Source: Candidatus Chloroploca sp. Khr17 (GTDB taxonomy: Bacteria; Chloroflexota; Chloroflexia; Chloroflexales; Chloroflexaceae). Taken from it: a DNA stretch of 64,000 bases. Both the position numbers and the translations under genes were made by a program. This document shows positions 1 to 8,216 of this stretch, piece by piece (the stretch's first letter is position 1; every line of letters starts with the position of its first letter). The notes under the pieces were generated by a model, which was not told where the DNA came from, made no database searches, and saw nothing but the letters and a program-made list of their open reading frames with translations. Location: the NCBI RefSeq assembly GCF_004138165.1, contig NZ_RYFF01000012.1:1-64000 (forward strand), read 5' to 3'.

Positions 1-156
1 GCGCCCCCGTACGGGCACGGCGCCGCCGTGCCTCCCCGCGCCCGATGCCCCGCCGACCGGCCGCCGGGCGCAGCAGCTATCAAACAGGCGTTCTCGCAAG
101 AGATGCGCCAGGGGCTGCTGCGCCCCTACACCCCACACCGCGCCGCGCCCCGCCGC

Positions 157-183
157 CCGTACGGGCACGGCTTGCCCGTGCCC
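157..183. repeat. GC-rich direct repeat with hairpin
   Basis: The block gcccgtacgggcacggc at 156-172 repeats the sequence at 5-21 almost exactly. Here it runs into a hairpin with 8-bp arms, GGGCACGG at 163-170 and CCGTGCCC at 176-183. It lies beyond the stop of the CoA-transferase gene on the minus strand. There is no T-run, so it is a poor intrinsic terminator and more likely an intergenic repeat. Confidence 0.6.
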
Positions 184-186
184 GAT

Positions 187-239
187 CCCCAATCCCCAAT
201 CCCCAATCCCCAATCCCCAATCCCCAATCCCCAATCCCC
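187..239. repeat. Heptamer array CCCCAAT, 7 copies
   Basis: Seven perfect tandem copies of CCCCAAT (187-235) plus a partial CCCC. The unit matches what I recall of the cyanobacterial STRR1 heptamer class, CCCCA(A/G)T. The minus strand reads runs of four G separated by ATT, which could fold as a G-quadruplex. The array starts about 10 nt past the stop codon of the minus-strand CoA-transferase gene. Confidence 0.95.
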
Positions 240-249
240 GCCCGTGCCC

Positions 250-1218
250 CTACCCGCGAATCGGCAACCGCACGCTGATCTCCCCGGCGGCCTCGGCGGC
301 TTCGGCAATGGTCAGCACCGGCGATACACAGGCGTCCAACGGCGCAAGGATGCCTTGCCATTCGGCGAGCGTGCGCTGCGCGACCACTGCCGCTACCTCG
401 TGCGCTACGGCTTCCTGGTCGGCATCGAACTGGCGCGCAACGAGATCAGGGCGCTCCAATGCGCCACAGAAGCGCGCCCAGAAGTGCGGTTCCAGCGTCG
501 CCGCCGCTAGATGCCGCCCGTCCGCTGTACGATACAGGCGGTAATAGGCCCGTTCGCCGGTTAACAGACGTGCCCCCGGGCGCTGACGCTCAACGCTGTA
601 CCAGAGCGCCATTAGCCAGCGCGATGCACCGGCCATCGATGCGTCGAGGATCGCGCCTTGACCATCCTTCGCCCGCGCCAATAATGCCGCCAGGATGCCC
701 GTCGCCGCCGTCAACCCGCTCACCATATCGGTCAACGGCGCCCCCGGCATCGCCGGTTCGCCATTGGCAAGCGTCGCCCCAACCATCCCTGACAGCGCCT
801 CGAAATCAAGATCATGTCCCGCTCGGCTGCGCTCTGGGCCGTGGCGCCCATACGCGCTCAGCGCACAATAGATCAACCGCGGATTCGCCACCCGTAGCGC
901 CGTCTCGCCCAACCCCATTCGCTCCAACGCCCCCGGACGCAATCCGTCAACCAGGACATCCGCTTCCATCACCAACTCGCGCAACCGCGCCGCCCCCTCA
1001 GGCGCACGCAGATCAAGCTCAAGCTCCTCTTTGCCCCCATTAAAGAGCGCATACGTCGCGTCAAGCGGCGTCAACTCCTTCAACGGATCCCCCCCCGGAC
1101 GCGACACCTTCGTCACCTGAGCCCCCATGCCCAACAAAATCTGCGTACACAGCGGCCCCGGAAAATAGGTCGCCACCTCAACAATCCGCACCCCCTCCAA
1201 CGCACGCTCGATCGACAT
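250..1218 (-). CDS. CaiB/BaiF family CoA-transferase (alpha-methylacyl-CoA racemase-like)
   Basis: Predicted cytosolic class III CoA-transferase or racemase of 322 residues. The family moves CoA between carboxylic acids or epimerises 2-methylacyl-CoA. Visible family features are the N-terminal block LEGVRIVEVATYFPGPLCTQ with LLGMGAQVTKV, the ADVLVDGLRPGALERMGLG block, and GHDLDFEALSG, whose Asp corresponds to the catalytic Asp of the family. I chose the ATG at 1218 over one 18 codons upstream because GGAG sits 5 nt before it and homology begins at SIERALEGVRIVE. It is somewhat short for the family (usually about 360-400 residues), with a compact C-terminus. It stands alone behind a terminator, so no pathway partner identifies the substrate. 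Chloroflexus relatives use such enzymes in the 3-hydroxypropionate cycle, but that role is not shown here. Confidence 0.88.
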   Translation of the reverse strand: MSIERALEGVRIVEVATYFPGPLCTQILLGMGAQVTKVSRPGGDPLKELTPLDATYALFNGGKEELELDLRAPEGAARLRELVMEADVLVDGLRPGALERMGLGETALRVANPRLIYCALSAYGRHGPERSRAGHDLDFEALSGMVGATLANGEPAMPGAPLTDMVSGLTAATGILAALLARAKDGQGAILDASMAGASRWLMALWYSVERQRPGARLLTGERAYYRLYRTADGRHLAAATLEPHFWARFCGALERPDLVARQFDADQEAVAHEVAAVVAQRTLAEWQGILAPLDACVSPVLTIAEAAEAAGEISVRLPIRG

Positions 1219-1387
1219 ACTCGCTCCATCTGGTACAATGTGCTGGCAATCTACATGCTTGAGGGAAGGCATGGTTTTTTCAGCCAGGGCAAGCCCTCCC
1301 TGAAACCCTCTCTACCGCAACTTCTCCCTGGAAGCATGGAGGCCAGGATACCATACTCCAGGCAAAGGGTTGAGAAGAGCGCAAAGA

Positions 1388-1442
1388 GGCCGCCCTCACA
1401 CAAAAAAGCCAGCAGAGCTGGCTTTTTTGTGTGAGGGCGGCC
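1388..1442. terminator. Bidirectional terminator with 26-bp perfect stem
   Basis: Arms 1388-1413 and 1417-1442 are perfect reverse complements around the loop AGA. The inner part is a normal terminator core, A6-GCCAGC and GCTGGC-T6, and GC-rich outer arms extend the stem beyond the T-run. It ends the minus-strand DUF2723 operon before the CoA-transferase gene. Similar long-stem terminators occur at 47831, 56638 and 63497. Confidence 0.9.
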
Positions 1443-1457
1443 TTTTGTGTGCTTTTT

Positions 1458-2972
1458 TCAGGGCTTAGGTGGGCAATGGAGCAACGGGGATTGGGCCGGT
1501 CTTGTCCAACAGACTGGTCGGTCGGGGTTGTGCGCAATCAGGGCTGCATCCCAACCTGAGGGTAGATTTACGGGGAGCTGTAGCGTTGGATAGTAGGCGC
1601 GTAGGTTAGCCTGGTACCACACGTAGGGGAGCAGTGGTTTGGCAACGAGAATGAGGTCAGGCCGTTCGCCTAACCCCAGGTGATAGTACCAGAGCGCGAA
1701 GCTGTCGCGATCATTGCTGGTCATGATGATGGCCCCGGTCGGTGCTTGCGTCAGGACTGCGGTGATGAAATGATGCGCTTCTGCGTCACGATTGGCTGCA
1801 CGTATGAAGAGACTTGACGGGTAGGCCTGTGTTACCAGGATGAGGCTTAGCAGGAGTACCGCTATGCCTATTTTGAGCGGTTGTCCAGTCAGTTGATCGA
1901 TGATCCATGCGATGCCTTGGCCAAGCCCGATTGCGAGCATGAGATAAACGGGAAGCATGTAGATCGATGCATCGGTGCTGCCATAGCCAACTGCGAAAAC
2001 AGAGATGCTTAGCGCTACGAGTAGCATCGCTTTGCGTACCATGCCGGCTTGCATAGGTACACCAAGCAAGCCCCATAGCCCGAGAACCAGGCCCGGTGTG
2101 CCAAACTGTGCGATCAATGTCTGCGCCCAGACCTGTGCGCGTTCGAGCAACTCAAGCGGGGCAACCTGAAAGGCAAAGTGGTGGTAGATCTGTCCACTCA
2201 CTAACCAGAGCAAGCCTTCGATGCTCTGAGGATCACCCCAACTGGCCGGGCTGGCTCCGGCGCGTAGCGGCAGGATCAGGTAGACCAGCAGGCCAAGGCT
2301 GATCCAGAGCACGAGCGCACCCATGCGCCGGAGCCATTGCTCTGTACGCCAGGTCCAACCTGCGATCACCAGCATTGCTACGACGACGGCCCCTACCGTA
2401 AGATGATTGCCCAGGGCTAAACCGGCACTTAGCCCCGCCAGCCGTTCGTTCCAACTCCACGAGGCGGTTGCCCCGCGTTGCACCAGCCAGATTGTCCAGC
2501 CCCAGAGCACGACGCAGAAGAGCATGTGCAGGCTGTAGATCTCGACAATGATCGCCTGAGACCAGAAAAGGGGTGTAAAGCCGAGCCACAGGGCGGCAAG
2601 CATGCCGGCGATCAATGATGCATGCCAGCGTCTGTGCATAGGGCTTAGTTGGATGGTTATGACCACGATCCCGAGCGCAGCGAAGATCGCACACGCTGCA
2701 GAAAAGATGGCCTGGCGTAGGGCCATTGAACCCAATGGTATACGGAGAAAGGTTTCGACGAGCAGCAGGTAGGTCGGATACCCTGGCGGGTGCGGTATGC
2801 CTCCGGTGGCTACCGCAGTCAACAGATCGCCACTGTCGCTTCCCTGGTGCGCCCAGGTTACCCCCGGTACCAGCGTCATTCCATACGCAAGGCTCAGCAC
2901 GACCGCCACACTCAAAAGGGCAACGAACCGCCACCAGCGCTCAACCTCGCCGCTCTGCCCTTGCCAAGCCAC
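1458..2972 (-). CDS. DUF2723 membrane protein (GT-C / protein O-mannosyltransferase-like)
   Basis: A 504-residue polytopic membrane protein. After the first membrane segment, residues about 44-68 read SDSGDLLTAVATGGIPHPPGYP, the hallmark of DUF2723, a family with GT-C fold lipid-linked sugar transferases such as TMEM260. About ten hydrophobic segments follow, then a soluble C-terminal region of roughly 100 residues with the YYHLGLGERPDLILV stretch. The start is GTG at 2972, whose G is also the last base of the preceding sortase stop codon (TAGTG), implying translational coupling. The neighbours, a sortase and an LPSTG protein, suggest it glycosylates an exported or anchored protein. That role is inferred from context only. 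Confidence 0.8.
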   Translation of the reverse strand: MAWQGQSGEVERWWRFVALLSVAVVLSLAYGMTLVPGVTWAHQGSDSGDLLTAVATGGIPHPPGYPTYLLLVETFLRIPLGSMALRQAIFSAACAIFAALGIVVITIQLSPMHRRWHASLIAGMLAALWLGFTPLFWSQAIIVEIYSLHMLFCVVLWGWTIWLVQRGATASWSWNERLAGLSAGLALGNHLTVGAVVVAMLVIAGWTWRTEQWLRRMGALVLWISLGLLVYLILPLRAGASPASWGDPQSIEGLLWLVSGQIYHHFAFQVAPLELLERAQVWAQTLIAQFGTPGLVLGLWGLLGVPMQAGMVRKAMLLVALSISVFAVGYGSTDASIYMLPVYLMLAIGLGQGIAWIIDQLTGQPLKIGIAVLLLSLILVTQAYPSSLFIRAANRDAEAHHFITAVLTQAPTGAIIMTSNDRDSFALWYYHLGLGERPDLILVAKPLLPYVWYQANLRAYYPTLQLPVNLPSGWDAALIAHNPDRPVCWTRPAQSPLLHCPPKP

Positions 2973-3748
2973 TACGGTGCCGGCTCTGCAATCGTAATCA
3001 GGCGATGACTCATATCAACCTCGCCTTGATCAAGCACCATATCTCCAATGCACGAGATCAGGGTCAGTCGCTCGCGTCCCTTGGGCAACATATACTCGAT
3101 CTGGTCGGGTGTTACCTGGATCTGGTGAGTAACCCGGTAAGCCCGGCGTTCACCACCGGCACTATACACCTCGATCGGTGCGCCGAGATGCAGTTCGTGG
3201 ATACGGGCAAAGGGTGCCGGTATCGCAGGAGCGTTGCGAAAACGCAAGACATGACCCCAAAGCACAATATTATCACCTTCACCCGGTCGCGCACTCAAAT
3301 TGTACCAGGCAACATTATGCGGGGGGACAATCGGGTAGCGCTGCGCATCCAGGCCAACCCCTACGACCGCTTCATCGAGACCGATCGCTGCGATGACCAG
3401 GCGGCCTGGTTCACGGTTGCCCACCGGGCGCACCAGGCCTGGCCTTGCGGCAGCGGTTGGCGCAGGCAATAACGGCTGATCGTTGACGGCAATGCTTGAT
3501 GCACTGATCGATGGTAGCGGCGCTGGCGACGGTGAAGGTGTCACCCCTCGTGTGGGGGTGCTCGCCGTCGCCGTCGCCGTTGTCGCGTCGCGCATTGCCG
3601 CAGCTGTTAACCTGGGCGTGGCTGTCGCCCTGGGCGCGGCTGTTGGCGTAGGTACGAGTGCCTGCCCCGGTGGTTCCGCCGCCACGGTACAACCTGCCAG
3701 CGCCAGACACAGCAGGCTTACCCAGATGCTGACAGCATACCTGTTCAT
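2972..3748 (-). CDS. Sortase with lipoprotein signal (class E/F-like)
   Basis: A transpeptidase that would cleave a C-terminal sorting motif and attach the protein at the cell surface. It is 258 residues long. Residues 1-20 form a signal ending in the lipobox LALAGC, so the enzyme appears lipid-anchored rather than held by an N-terminal helix. A Pro/Thr/Ala linker (about 25-100) leads to the sortase domain. The catalytic triad is visible as His166 in LWGH, Cys233 in LTLISCIGD, and Arg249 in HRLITIA. The ATG at 3748 overlaps the upstream gene's stop (TAATG) and gives the signal peptide, so the 73-residue upstream extension is excluded. The gene directly upstream encodes a protein with an LPSTG sorting signal, its likely substrate. 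The exact sortase class is uncertain. Confidence 0.9.
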   Translation of the reverse strand: MNRYAVSIWVSLLCLALAGCTVAAEPPGQALVPTPTAAPRATATPRLTAAAMRDATTATATASTPTRGVTPSPSPAPLPSISASSIAVNDQPLLPAPTAAARPGLVRPVGNREPGRLVIAAIGLDEAVVGVGLDAQRYPIVPPHNVAWYNLSARPGEGDNIVLWGHVLRFRNAPAIPAPFARIHELHLGAPIEVYSAGGERRAYRVTHQIQVTPDQIEYMLPKGRERLTLISCIGDMVLDQGEVDMSHRLITIAEPAP

Positions 3749-4572
3749 TATGCTCGTCCACGCTTTCGCACAAGCGTCCCGCCAAGCCACAGTACGGCAA
3801 TAACAGCCAGCAGCACCTCGAGGCGGAACATATCGACAGCACCGGTCGAGGGCAACGCAGCAGGAAGGGGCACCACCGCCGGAACCATCGTCAGGGCAAA
3901 AAACGAGAGATGGGTTACGTTTGCACAGATCTGATTTCCGATCACTGCTGAGGTCAAAACCTCCCATACACTTGTTAGACTATCAAACTGGCGCATGGTG
4001 ATATTCTCGATGCCACCAGCAGCAGTAACTTGTTCGGGTGGCGGTGTAATGCAAAGCACGACCGGTGGGTTGAAGTTTGGCCGTTCGATCGGGTTGCCAT
4101 TGGGATCAAGCAACTGAATGCGAATGATGTCATTAATATTAATCTCATTCACTGGCAACGTTGGTGCGATGCTTGCATCCACCGGCTCGATCACGAGCCG
4201 ATTTGCCAGAACCGGGTTGCCATTGCGGTCAGTCACATTTTGCAGCGCTGCCGCTGGCATACTAAAACTGAGCTCGGGTGGTGTCGCGCCCGGTGCAGCG
4301 GGAGGCAACGTCGCCAACACCGTTGTTCCATTGTTCAGATCGACCGGCACATTAAGTGGGGCCGTCTCGGTCACGACGGTTGGTGTTGGCGGTAATGGCG
4401 GTGCTCCTGGTGGCACAGGACTCGTTGGCGGTGTATCTCCCGGAAGGCTGCTCTGGGCATAGGCACGGCCTCCGCCCCACCCACTAGCAAACCCAAAGGC
4501 CACGATGAGCATACTCATCATCACAAGGGGCATCAACGATGGGCGAACTGCGTAACGTCTAGAGATTTTCAT
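3748..4572 (-). CDS. LPSTG-anchored surface protein, sortase substrate
   Basis: An exported protein of 274 residues. It has a signal peptide (basic MKISRR start, hydrophobic core, AYAQSS cleavage region) and a Pro-rich segment. A beta-rich central domain of about 180 residues includes DIIRIQLLDPNGNPIERP and a VVLCITPPP strand. At 240-244 is LPSTG, followed by a hydrophobic helix and the tail RKRGRA. This is the classic three-part cell-wall sorting signal. The start at 4572 has AAAGGTGG a few bases upstream, and a longer reading frame adds only non-signal sequence. The stop overlaps the sortase ATG, so enzyme and substrate are made together. The domain itself I do not recognise; adhesion or structural roles are possible. 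Confidence 0.85.
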   Translation of the reverse strand: MKISRRYAVRPSLMPLVMMSMLIVAFGFASGWGGGRAYAQSSLPGDTPPTSPVPPGAPPLPPTPTVVTETAPLNVPVDLNNGTTVLATLPPAAPGATPPELSFSMPAAALQNVTDRNGNPVLANRLVIEPVDASIAPTLPVNEININDIIRIQLLDPNGNPIERPNFNPPVVLCITPPPEQVTAAGGIENITMRQFDSLTSVWEVLTSAVIGNQICANVTHLSFFALTMVPAVVPLPAALPSTGAVDMFRLEVLLAVIAVLWLGGTLVRKRGRA

Positions 4573-4689
4573 CAGAGCCACCTTTCCTTGCAAACAGTTT
4601 TGTCCTGTAAAACAACACACCGCAATGAGACCTCACGAGGCTTCGGCTTCGGGCATCCCATGCGCCCACCCAGGTCAGGCCCCACACCC

Positions 4690-4735
4690 GTCGCCAGGTC
4701 ATGCCCGCACAGGCGGGCATCCAGCAAGCCATGGG
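4690..4735. repeat. REP-like palindrome (GCCCGC...GCGGGC)
   Basis: The region 4573-4953 has no gene. Within it, ATGCCCGC (4701-4708) and GCGGGCAT (4713-4720) form a hairpin inside the context ccaggtcatgcccgca...gcatccagcaag. This resembles repetitive extragenic palindromes found across bacteria, whose spurious translation reads WMPACAGMT. The rest of the gap shows no convincing gene. Confidence 0.6.
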
Positions 4736-4888
4736 AGTGCAACCCTTTGACGGAGAGGGCAGGGCGGGCGGGACACAAGGCAAATTAAATACGCCTGCCC
4801 TCACGATGGCAGACGTATAAAACCACACATATGCACGTTAACGCAATACCTTGCACATACGCTCACGCCAAGGATTAGCGCACCTCCG

Positions 4889-4926
4889 CTAAAAACTTTG
4901 CGCCTTCGCGCCTTTGCGTCAAAAAA
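4889..4926. repeat. TTTGCGCC/TTTGCGTC short repeat
   Basis: The sequence tttgcgccttcgcgcctttgcgtc belongs to the same degenerate repeat seen at 33342-33359, 33461-33485, 33522-33534 and 34889-34928. All copies are intergenic. This one lies just past the stop of the small membrane protein gene. Confidence 0.65.
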
Positions 4927-4953
4927 ACCGCCTTCTTAGCAAGGTCTTGCGCG

Positions 4954-5199
4954 TTAACGTAGAACTTCGAGAACCCGCAGAAGCATTGAGGTAATAAAGA
5001 CAACACTCAACGGCATAATTGCGACATTGAGGGCTTTGCTCAAGCGTTGGGCGCGGATGCCGGTGAAGCCACCGATGATCTCTTTCTGGATCAAGAGCAC
5101 GAGCAGGGTCAGGATAACGATCAGGGTGAGCGAGGCAACTGCCACAGAGGTGATTGTTGTAACCGTGGTGACAGTCGTGGTTGTAACCGTTGTAATCAT
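4954..5199 (-). CDS. Small Thr/Val-rich membrane protein
   Basis: An 81-residue protein of unknown function. It begins with an unusual run of Thr and Val (MITTVTTTTVTTVTT), followed by a hydrophobic helix (about 17-40), a charged loop QKEIIGGFTGIRAQRLSK, and a second helix (about 52-75). I chose the ATG at 5199; a TTG four codons upstream is also possible but abuts the AAGGAG. The N-terminal 40 residues match the remnant at 6516-6623, which starts at the equivalent position and supports this being a real, duplicated coding sequence. No family is recognised. Confidence 0.6.
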   Translation of the reverse strand: MITTVTTTTVTTVTTITSVAVASLTLIVILTLLVLLIQKEIIGGFTGIRAQRLSKALNVAIMPLSVVFITSMLLRVLEVLR

Positions 5200-5358
5200 A
5201 ATTACGTGCAACTCCTTGAGCAGCGAAACCTGCTACCCTGACGACTAGCTCAGATCCACCTATCTTTTGATAGAGGATTCCTGCATTACTATTGTACCAC
5301 AATGCTCTTGCCTAATACAATACCCTGTGGTAGATAATCGCTAACTTTGCTCGTCACT

Positions 5359-6312
5359 CTATTCACTCGCAAGCATGCTCTGCTCTTGCGCTGCATGCTG
5401 CTTTGATGGTGCGTCTGGCATTTGAGCCTGACGCGGCCCAAGCCAGACGGCCAGGGCAATCGCGATGGTGCCGATGACCGTGCCTCCCAGAATCACCGCC
5501 CAGACGATGCTTGTGAATTGCGTGGCATCGCTGTTGCTGACGTGCGGCAGTAGCAAGAACAGGGTGATATTTGTTGTGCCGTGGGCGAGTGTTACGCCAA
5601 GGATGGAGCCGGTGCGCAGCACGATGAACCCAAAGATCAACCCGACGGCCAGCACAAAGAGAAAGTCGGTGAATGAGAGATACCCGATGTGCAGGATGGC
5701 AAAGAGAAGGGCTACATAGACGATGGCTTTGTTGCCCAGGGCGCGCAAGGCGCTATGTTGCAGCAACCCACGAAACCAGAGTTCTTCGGCAAAACCAGTG
5801 AAGATCAAGAGGCTCAGTGAGGCCAGGATGAAGGGCACCCACGCGAACTGCTCGATGAGCGGCACTGGCTGCAAGATCATAAATTCGAGCGCGCCTAGTC
5901 CAAAGCCAAACCCGGCCATCGCTAGCTCCAGCGGTAGCCGTCCCGGGGTCAGACCCAGGCGAGGTGCTGAGACTCCGCCCTGCCGGATAACCACGATGGT
6001 TGCCATAAACAGTGGCAGGGCAACCGCAGGATACCAGGCTACCTGGGGGAGGCGGGTGAGCGGCAGGGTGAGCGAGAGCAGCCGGATCAGTGGGGCGAGC
6101 ATGAGCCCCAGCGCGAGCCGACGTTGATGCGCGTTGGTGCCAAAGGCTCCATGCATGATCAGGACGAAGAGCAGGGCGGCATGCAACGCAAGCCCAAGCA
6201 TGGAACTGACCGCCGCTGTGAGAAATTCGGCCCCTGCGATCAGCACCAAGTAGAGCCAGAAGATGCGCTGCGGGGTGGCAACAAAACGTCGAAGCGTGAG
6301 CGCTGCGGTCAT
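5359..6312 (-). CDS. CPBP family intramembrane glutamic endopeptidase
   Basis: A polytopic membrane protease of the CAAX/ABI (CPBP) family, 317 residues with about eight helices. The three conserved motifs are present: Glu176-Glu177 and Arg181 in FAEELWFRG, His208 in LLFAILHIG, and His244 in LAHGTTN. Bacterial members cleave membrane-embedded peptides, process bacteriocin-like substrates or act as scaffolds; the substrate here cannot be inferred. The ATG at 6312 overlaps the stop of the degraded frame upstream (ATGA), so translation was once coupled to that gene. The Gln/Ala-rich cytoplasmic tail after the last helix carries no known domain. Confidence 0.88.
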   Translation of the reverse strand: MTAALTLRRFVATPQRIFWLYLVLIAGAEFLTAAVSSMLGLALHAALLFVLIMHGAFGTNAHQRRLALGLMLAPLIRLLSLTLPLTRLPQVAWYPAVALPLFMATIVVIRQGGVSAPRLGLTPGRLPLELAMAGFGFGLGALEFMILQPVPLIEQFAWVPFILASLSLLIFTGFAEELWFRGLLQHSALRALGNKAIVYVALLFAILHIGYLSFTDFLFVLAVGLIFGFIVLRTGSILGVTLAHGTTNITLFLLLPHVSNSDATQFTSIVWAVILGGTVIGTIAIALAVWLGPRQAQMPDAPSKQHAAQEQSMLASE

Positions 6313-6623
6313 GGCTGGCCTCGTACATCTAGCCAGAGCCGCAATTGGCGGTACGGCTCTGGATCTTCATGGGTAAAGAGCAGGATATCAATCGCTTGAT
6401 CATTGCCAGCTGTAGGCACTGCAAACGTGATGGCTTCGGTCCAGGTCATGCCATCAGCGAGTTCGAATGGGCCAACGCTTGCCAGGCTCGCCTCGCTGCT
6501 TTGCACCTCGATCTAGATCAGTAGGGCCATCAGCGCCAGAATGGCGATTAGCGTTATCGTCGCCGCCGCAATCGTGGTAACGGTGGTAGCGGTAGTGGTA
6601 GTGGTGGTGACCGTCGTAACCAG
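6309..6623 (-). pseudogene. Chimeric remnant: small Thr/Val protein fused to DUF1616 C-terminus
   Basis: One reading frame of 105 codons joins two unrelated gene pieces. Codons 1-36 (6623-6516) read LVTTVTTTTTTATTVTT followed by a hydrophobic helix, matching the start of the small membrane protein at 4954-5199. Codon 37 is TAG (6515-6513). From codon 38 onward the frame matches the last about 80 residues of the DUF1616 protein at 6693-7625, sharing GPFELADG and the ending EPYRQLRLWL. An AAGGAG lies upstream of the first part, but the codon aligned to the other copy's ATG is CTG. The frame runs on to a TGA that overlaps the CPBP start. I read this as a deletion fusion that later acquired an amber codon, although expression of the second half from the GTG at 6506 cannot be excluded. 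Confidence 0.7.
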
Positions 6624-6692
6624 AAAGATACGTTCTCCTTCTCAACACCCATGGCTCGTTATTATACACCACTAGACCGATGTTCTGTCATT

Positions 6693-7625
6693 TCATTGCT
6701 CGGTCCCGTTCAACCACAACCGCAATTGGCGGTAGGGCTCCACTTCCTCCGCCTCGTCGCCGGTGAAGAGGTAGAACTCGACGGTCTGGTCGTCGCCGGC
6801 CCAGGGCATTGCCCAGGTCAAACGCTGCTCGTGCGTCGCGCCGTCGGCCAGCTCGAACGGCCCGGCCTCGCCCAGCAACTCGCGCCGATCGGCTTCCCAC
6901 GGGTCGACCGCCCAGACCTCGACGCGATAGCTGCGCGGCGCGGCTTCGCGGTTGGTGATGCCCATGGTCACCCAGAGCTCCTCACCGACCGCCCCTGCCC
7001 GCGGATAGTCCTCAGCCATGCCCGCGGCACCCAGGATGTAGAACTCGGTCAGATGCTCGGCAGGATCGGGCAGGGTCAGGGTCACGTAGGTCGCCGTACC
7101 CAGACCGATCAGCGTCAGAGCCAGTGCGGCATAGCCCAGGCGCAGGCGCGGCGGCAACTCGTGCCACCAGGCGCGTGGGCGCGGCGCAGGCGGCACGAAG
7201 GCATCGGCCCCGAGACGCCTGCGCCGCACGAGAGCTACCCCGGCAAAAAGCAGGATCGTTGCCGCGAGCGAGATCGCGATCGGCCAGGGCCGAATACCCC
7301 AGGGCAGCCGGTCGAGCAGCAACGCCAGCAGCGAGATCAGCGCCACACTGAGCCCGCTGCTCAGCCCGATCCGGGCGATCCCGTCGAGATCCGCGCGCCC
7401 GCTGAAGAGCGCCGCCTGCAGCGCGTAGCCCGGCGCCAGCAGCACCGCTACCAGACCCATCGGCACCCGCAACGGCCAGAGCCAGGCCGGCATCAGTAGC
7501 AGTAGGGGAATGGCGAGGGCGAAGATGCCGAGCAGCAGCAGGTCGTAGCCCCGGTCAAGCGCGGTGATGCGCGGGGAGCTGAGTATGGGTTGTTCGAGCG
7601 GCTGGTCGAGTTTCATGTCGTTCAC
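6693..7625 (-). CDS. DUF1616 family membrane protein
   Basis: A 310-residue envelope protein. Residues about 25-145 contain four hydrophobic segments with the typical LLAPGYALQAALFSGRADLDGIARIGLSSGLS stretch of DUF1616. A further helix near 165-185 leads into an exported beta-sandwich of about 120 residues (ITNREAAPRSYRVEVWAV, ending EPYRQLRLWL). The family often lies in archaeal and Chloroflexota surface-glycan loci, but its biochemical role is unknown. The start is GTG at 7625 or ATG at 7616. An IS630 copy is inserted only 16 nt upstream, so the native promoter and leader have probably been displaced. Confidence 0.8.
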   Translation of the reverse strand: MNDMKLDQPLEQPILSSPRITALDRGYDLLLLGIFALAIPLLLLMPAWLWPLRVPMGLVAVLLAPGYALQAALFSGRADLDGIARIGLSSGLSVALISLLALLLDRLPWGIRPWPIAISLAATILLFAGVALVRRRRLGADAFVPPAPRPRAWWHELPPRLRLGYAALALTLIGLGTATYVTLTLPDPAEHLTEFYILGAAGMAEDYPRAGAVGEELWVTMGITNREAAPRSYRVEVWAVDPWEADRRELLGEAGPFELADGATHEQRLTWAMPWAGDDQTVEFYLFTGDEAEEVEPYRQLRLWLNGTEQ

Positions 7626-7637
7626 GGTATAGCAGTC

Positions 7638-8216
7638 CTAGATCATTTGTAAACGACCATAGCGCTGACGGTTGGGAAAGTCAAAGATGTGGCGTTCCAA
7701 GCCCTGCTCAAAGGCGTCGATGACGTCCTGAAACTTCGTAGCGACGAGGCGAAGCTTCTGGATGGCAGCTTTGCCTTGGCGCCAAACTTCTTCGATTGGG
7801 TTCTGGGTCGGGTCATGGGGAGCAACATTGATGCAGGTGATCGGCCAATCCTCAGGTGGAAGGTCACCGTTCACCTTGGCGAGAAAGTGCTCCATCTCCT
7901 TCCCCTTCTGCCAGCGCGCATGATCCCAGCAGATCGTGCGTTTGGCGTCCGGAGAGCGCAGGCGCAGCTCGACCAGGAAATCGGTGGTCTTGTCCGTCTG
8001 GGCCACCGGATACGACATCAGGTGCATCGCGCCAGTCAGGGCGTCGAGGGCTCCAGAAAAGGGTTGGCGTGCCTGCGTGTTGACGACGTCGAGCGTCGCG
8101 CGCTCGTTGCGCTTGGCCCATGCATACCCACACACGTCCCCCCAATGGAGGAAGCATTCGTCCACAAAGAGGAGCACCCGCTCCTCCCGTTCGATCGCGT
8201 CCTGATGCTCCGTCAC
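7638..8216 (-). pseudogene. IS630 transposase, DDE catalytic half (orfB)
   Basis: The 192-residue catalytic half of an IS630 transposase. The DDE triad can be followed in LLFVDECFLHWG, ICWDHARWQKG and PTQNPIEEVWRQGK. The frame opens at a GTG directly after an amber codon (8219-8217). Read through by a -1 shift from orfA it would give KNDAQVAAKHAELTA, stop, VTEHQD, so one base change has split a formerly continuous protein. The stop TAG at 7640-7638 is made by the duplicated target TA, so the original reading frame ended exactly at the insertion boundary. Confidence 0.85.

Noticed and set aside
28-510. Pro/Arg-rich frames at the start of the window
   Set aside because: They read through the CCCCAAT array and antisense to the CoA-transferase.
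4919-5302. 127-residue His/Tyr-rich frame overlapping the small membrane protein
   Set aside because: It is the +1 reading of the Thr/Val codons; the true frame is supported by the paralogous remnant.
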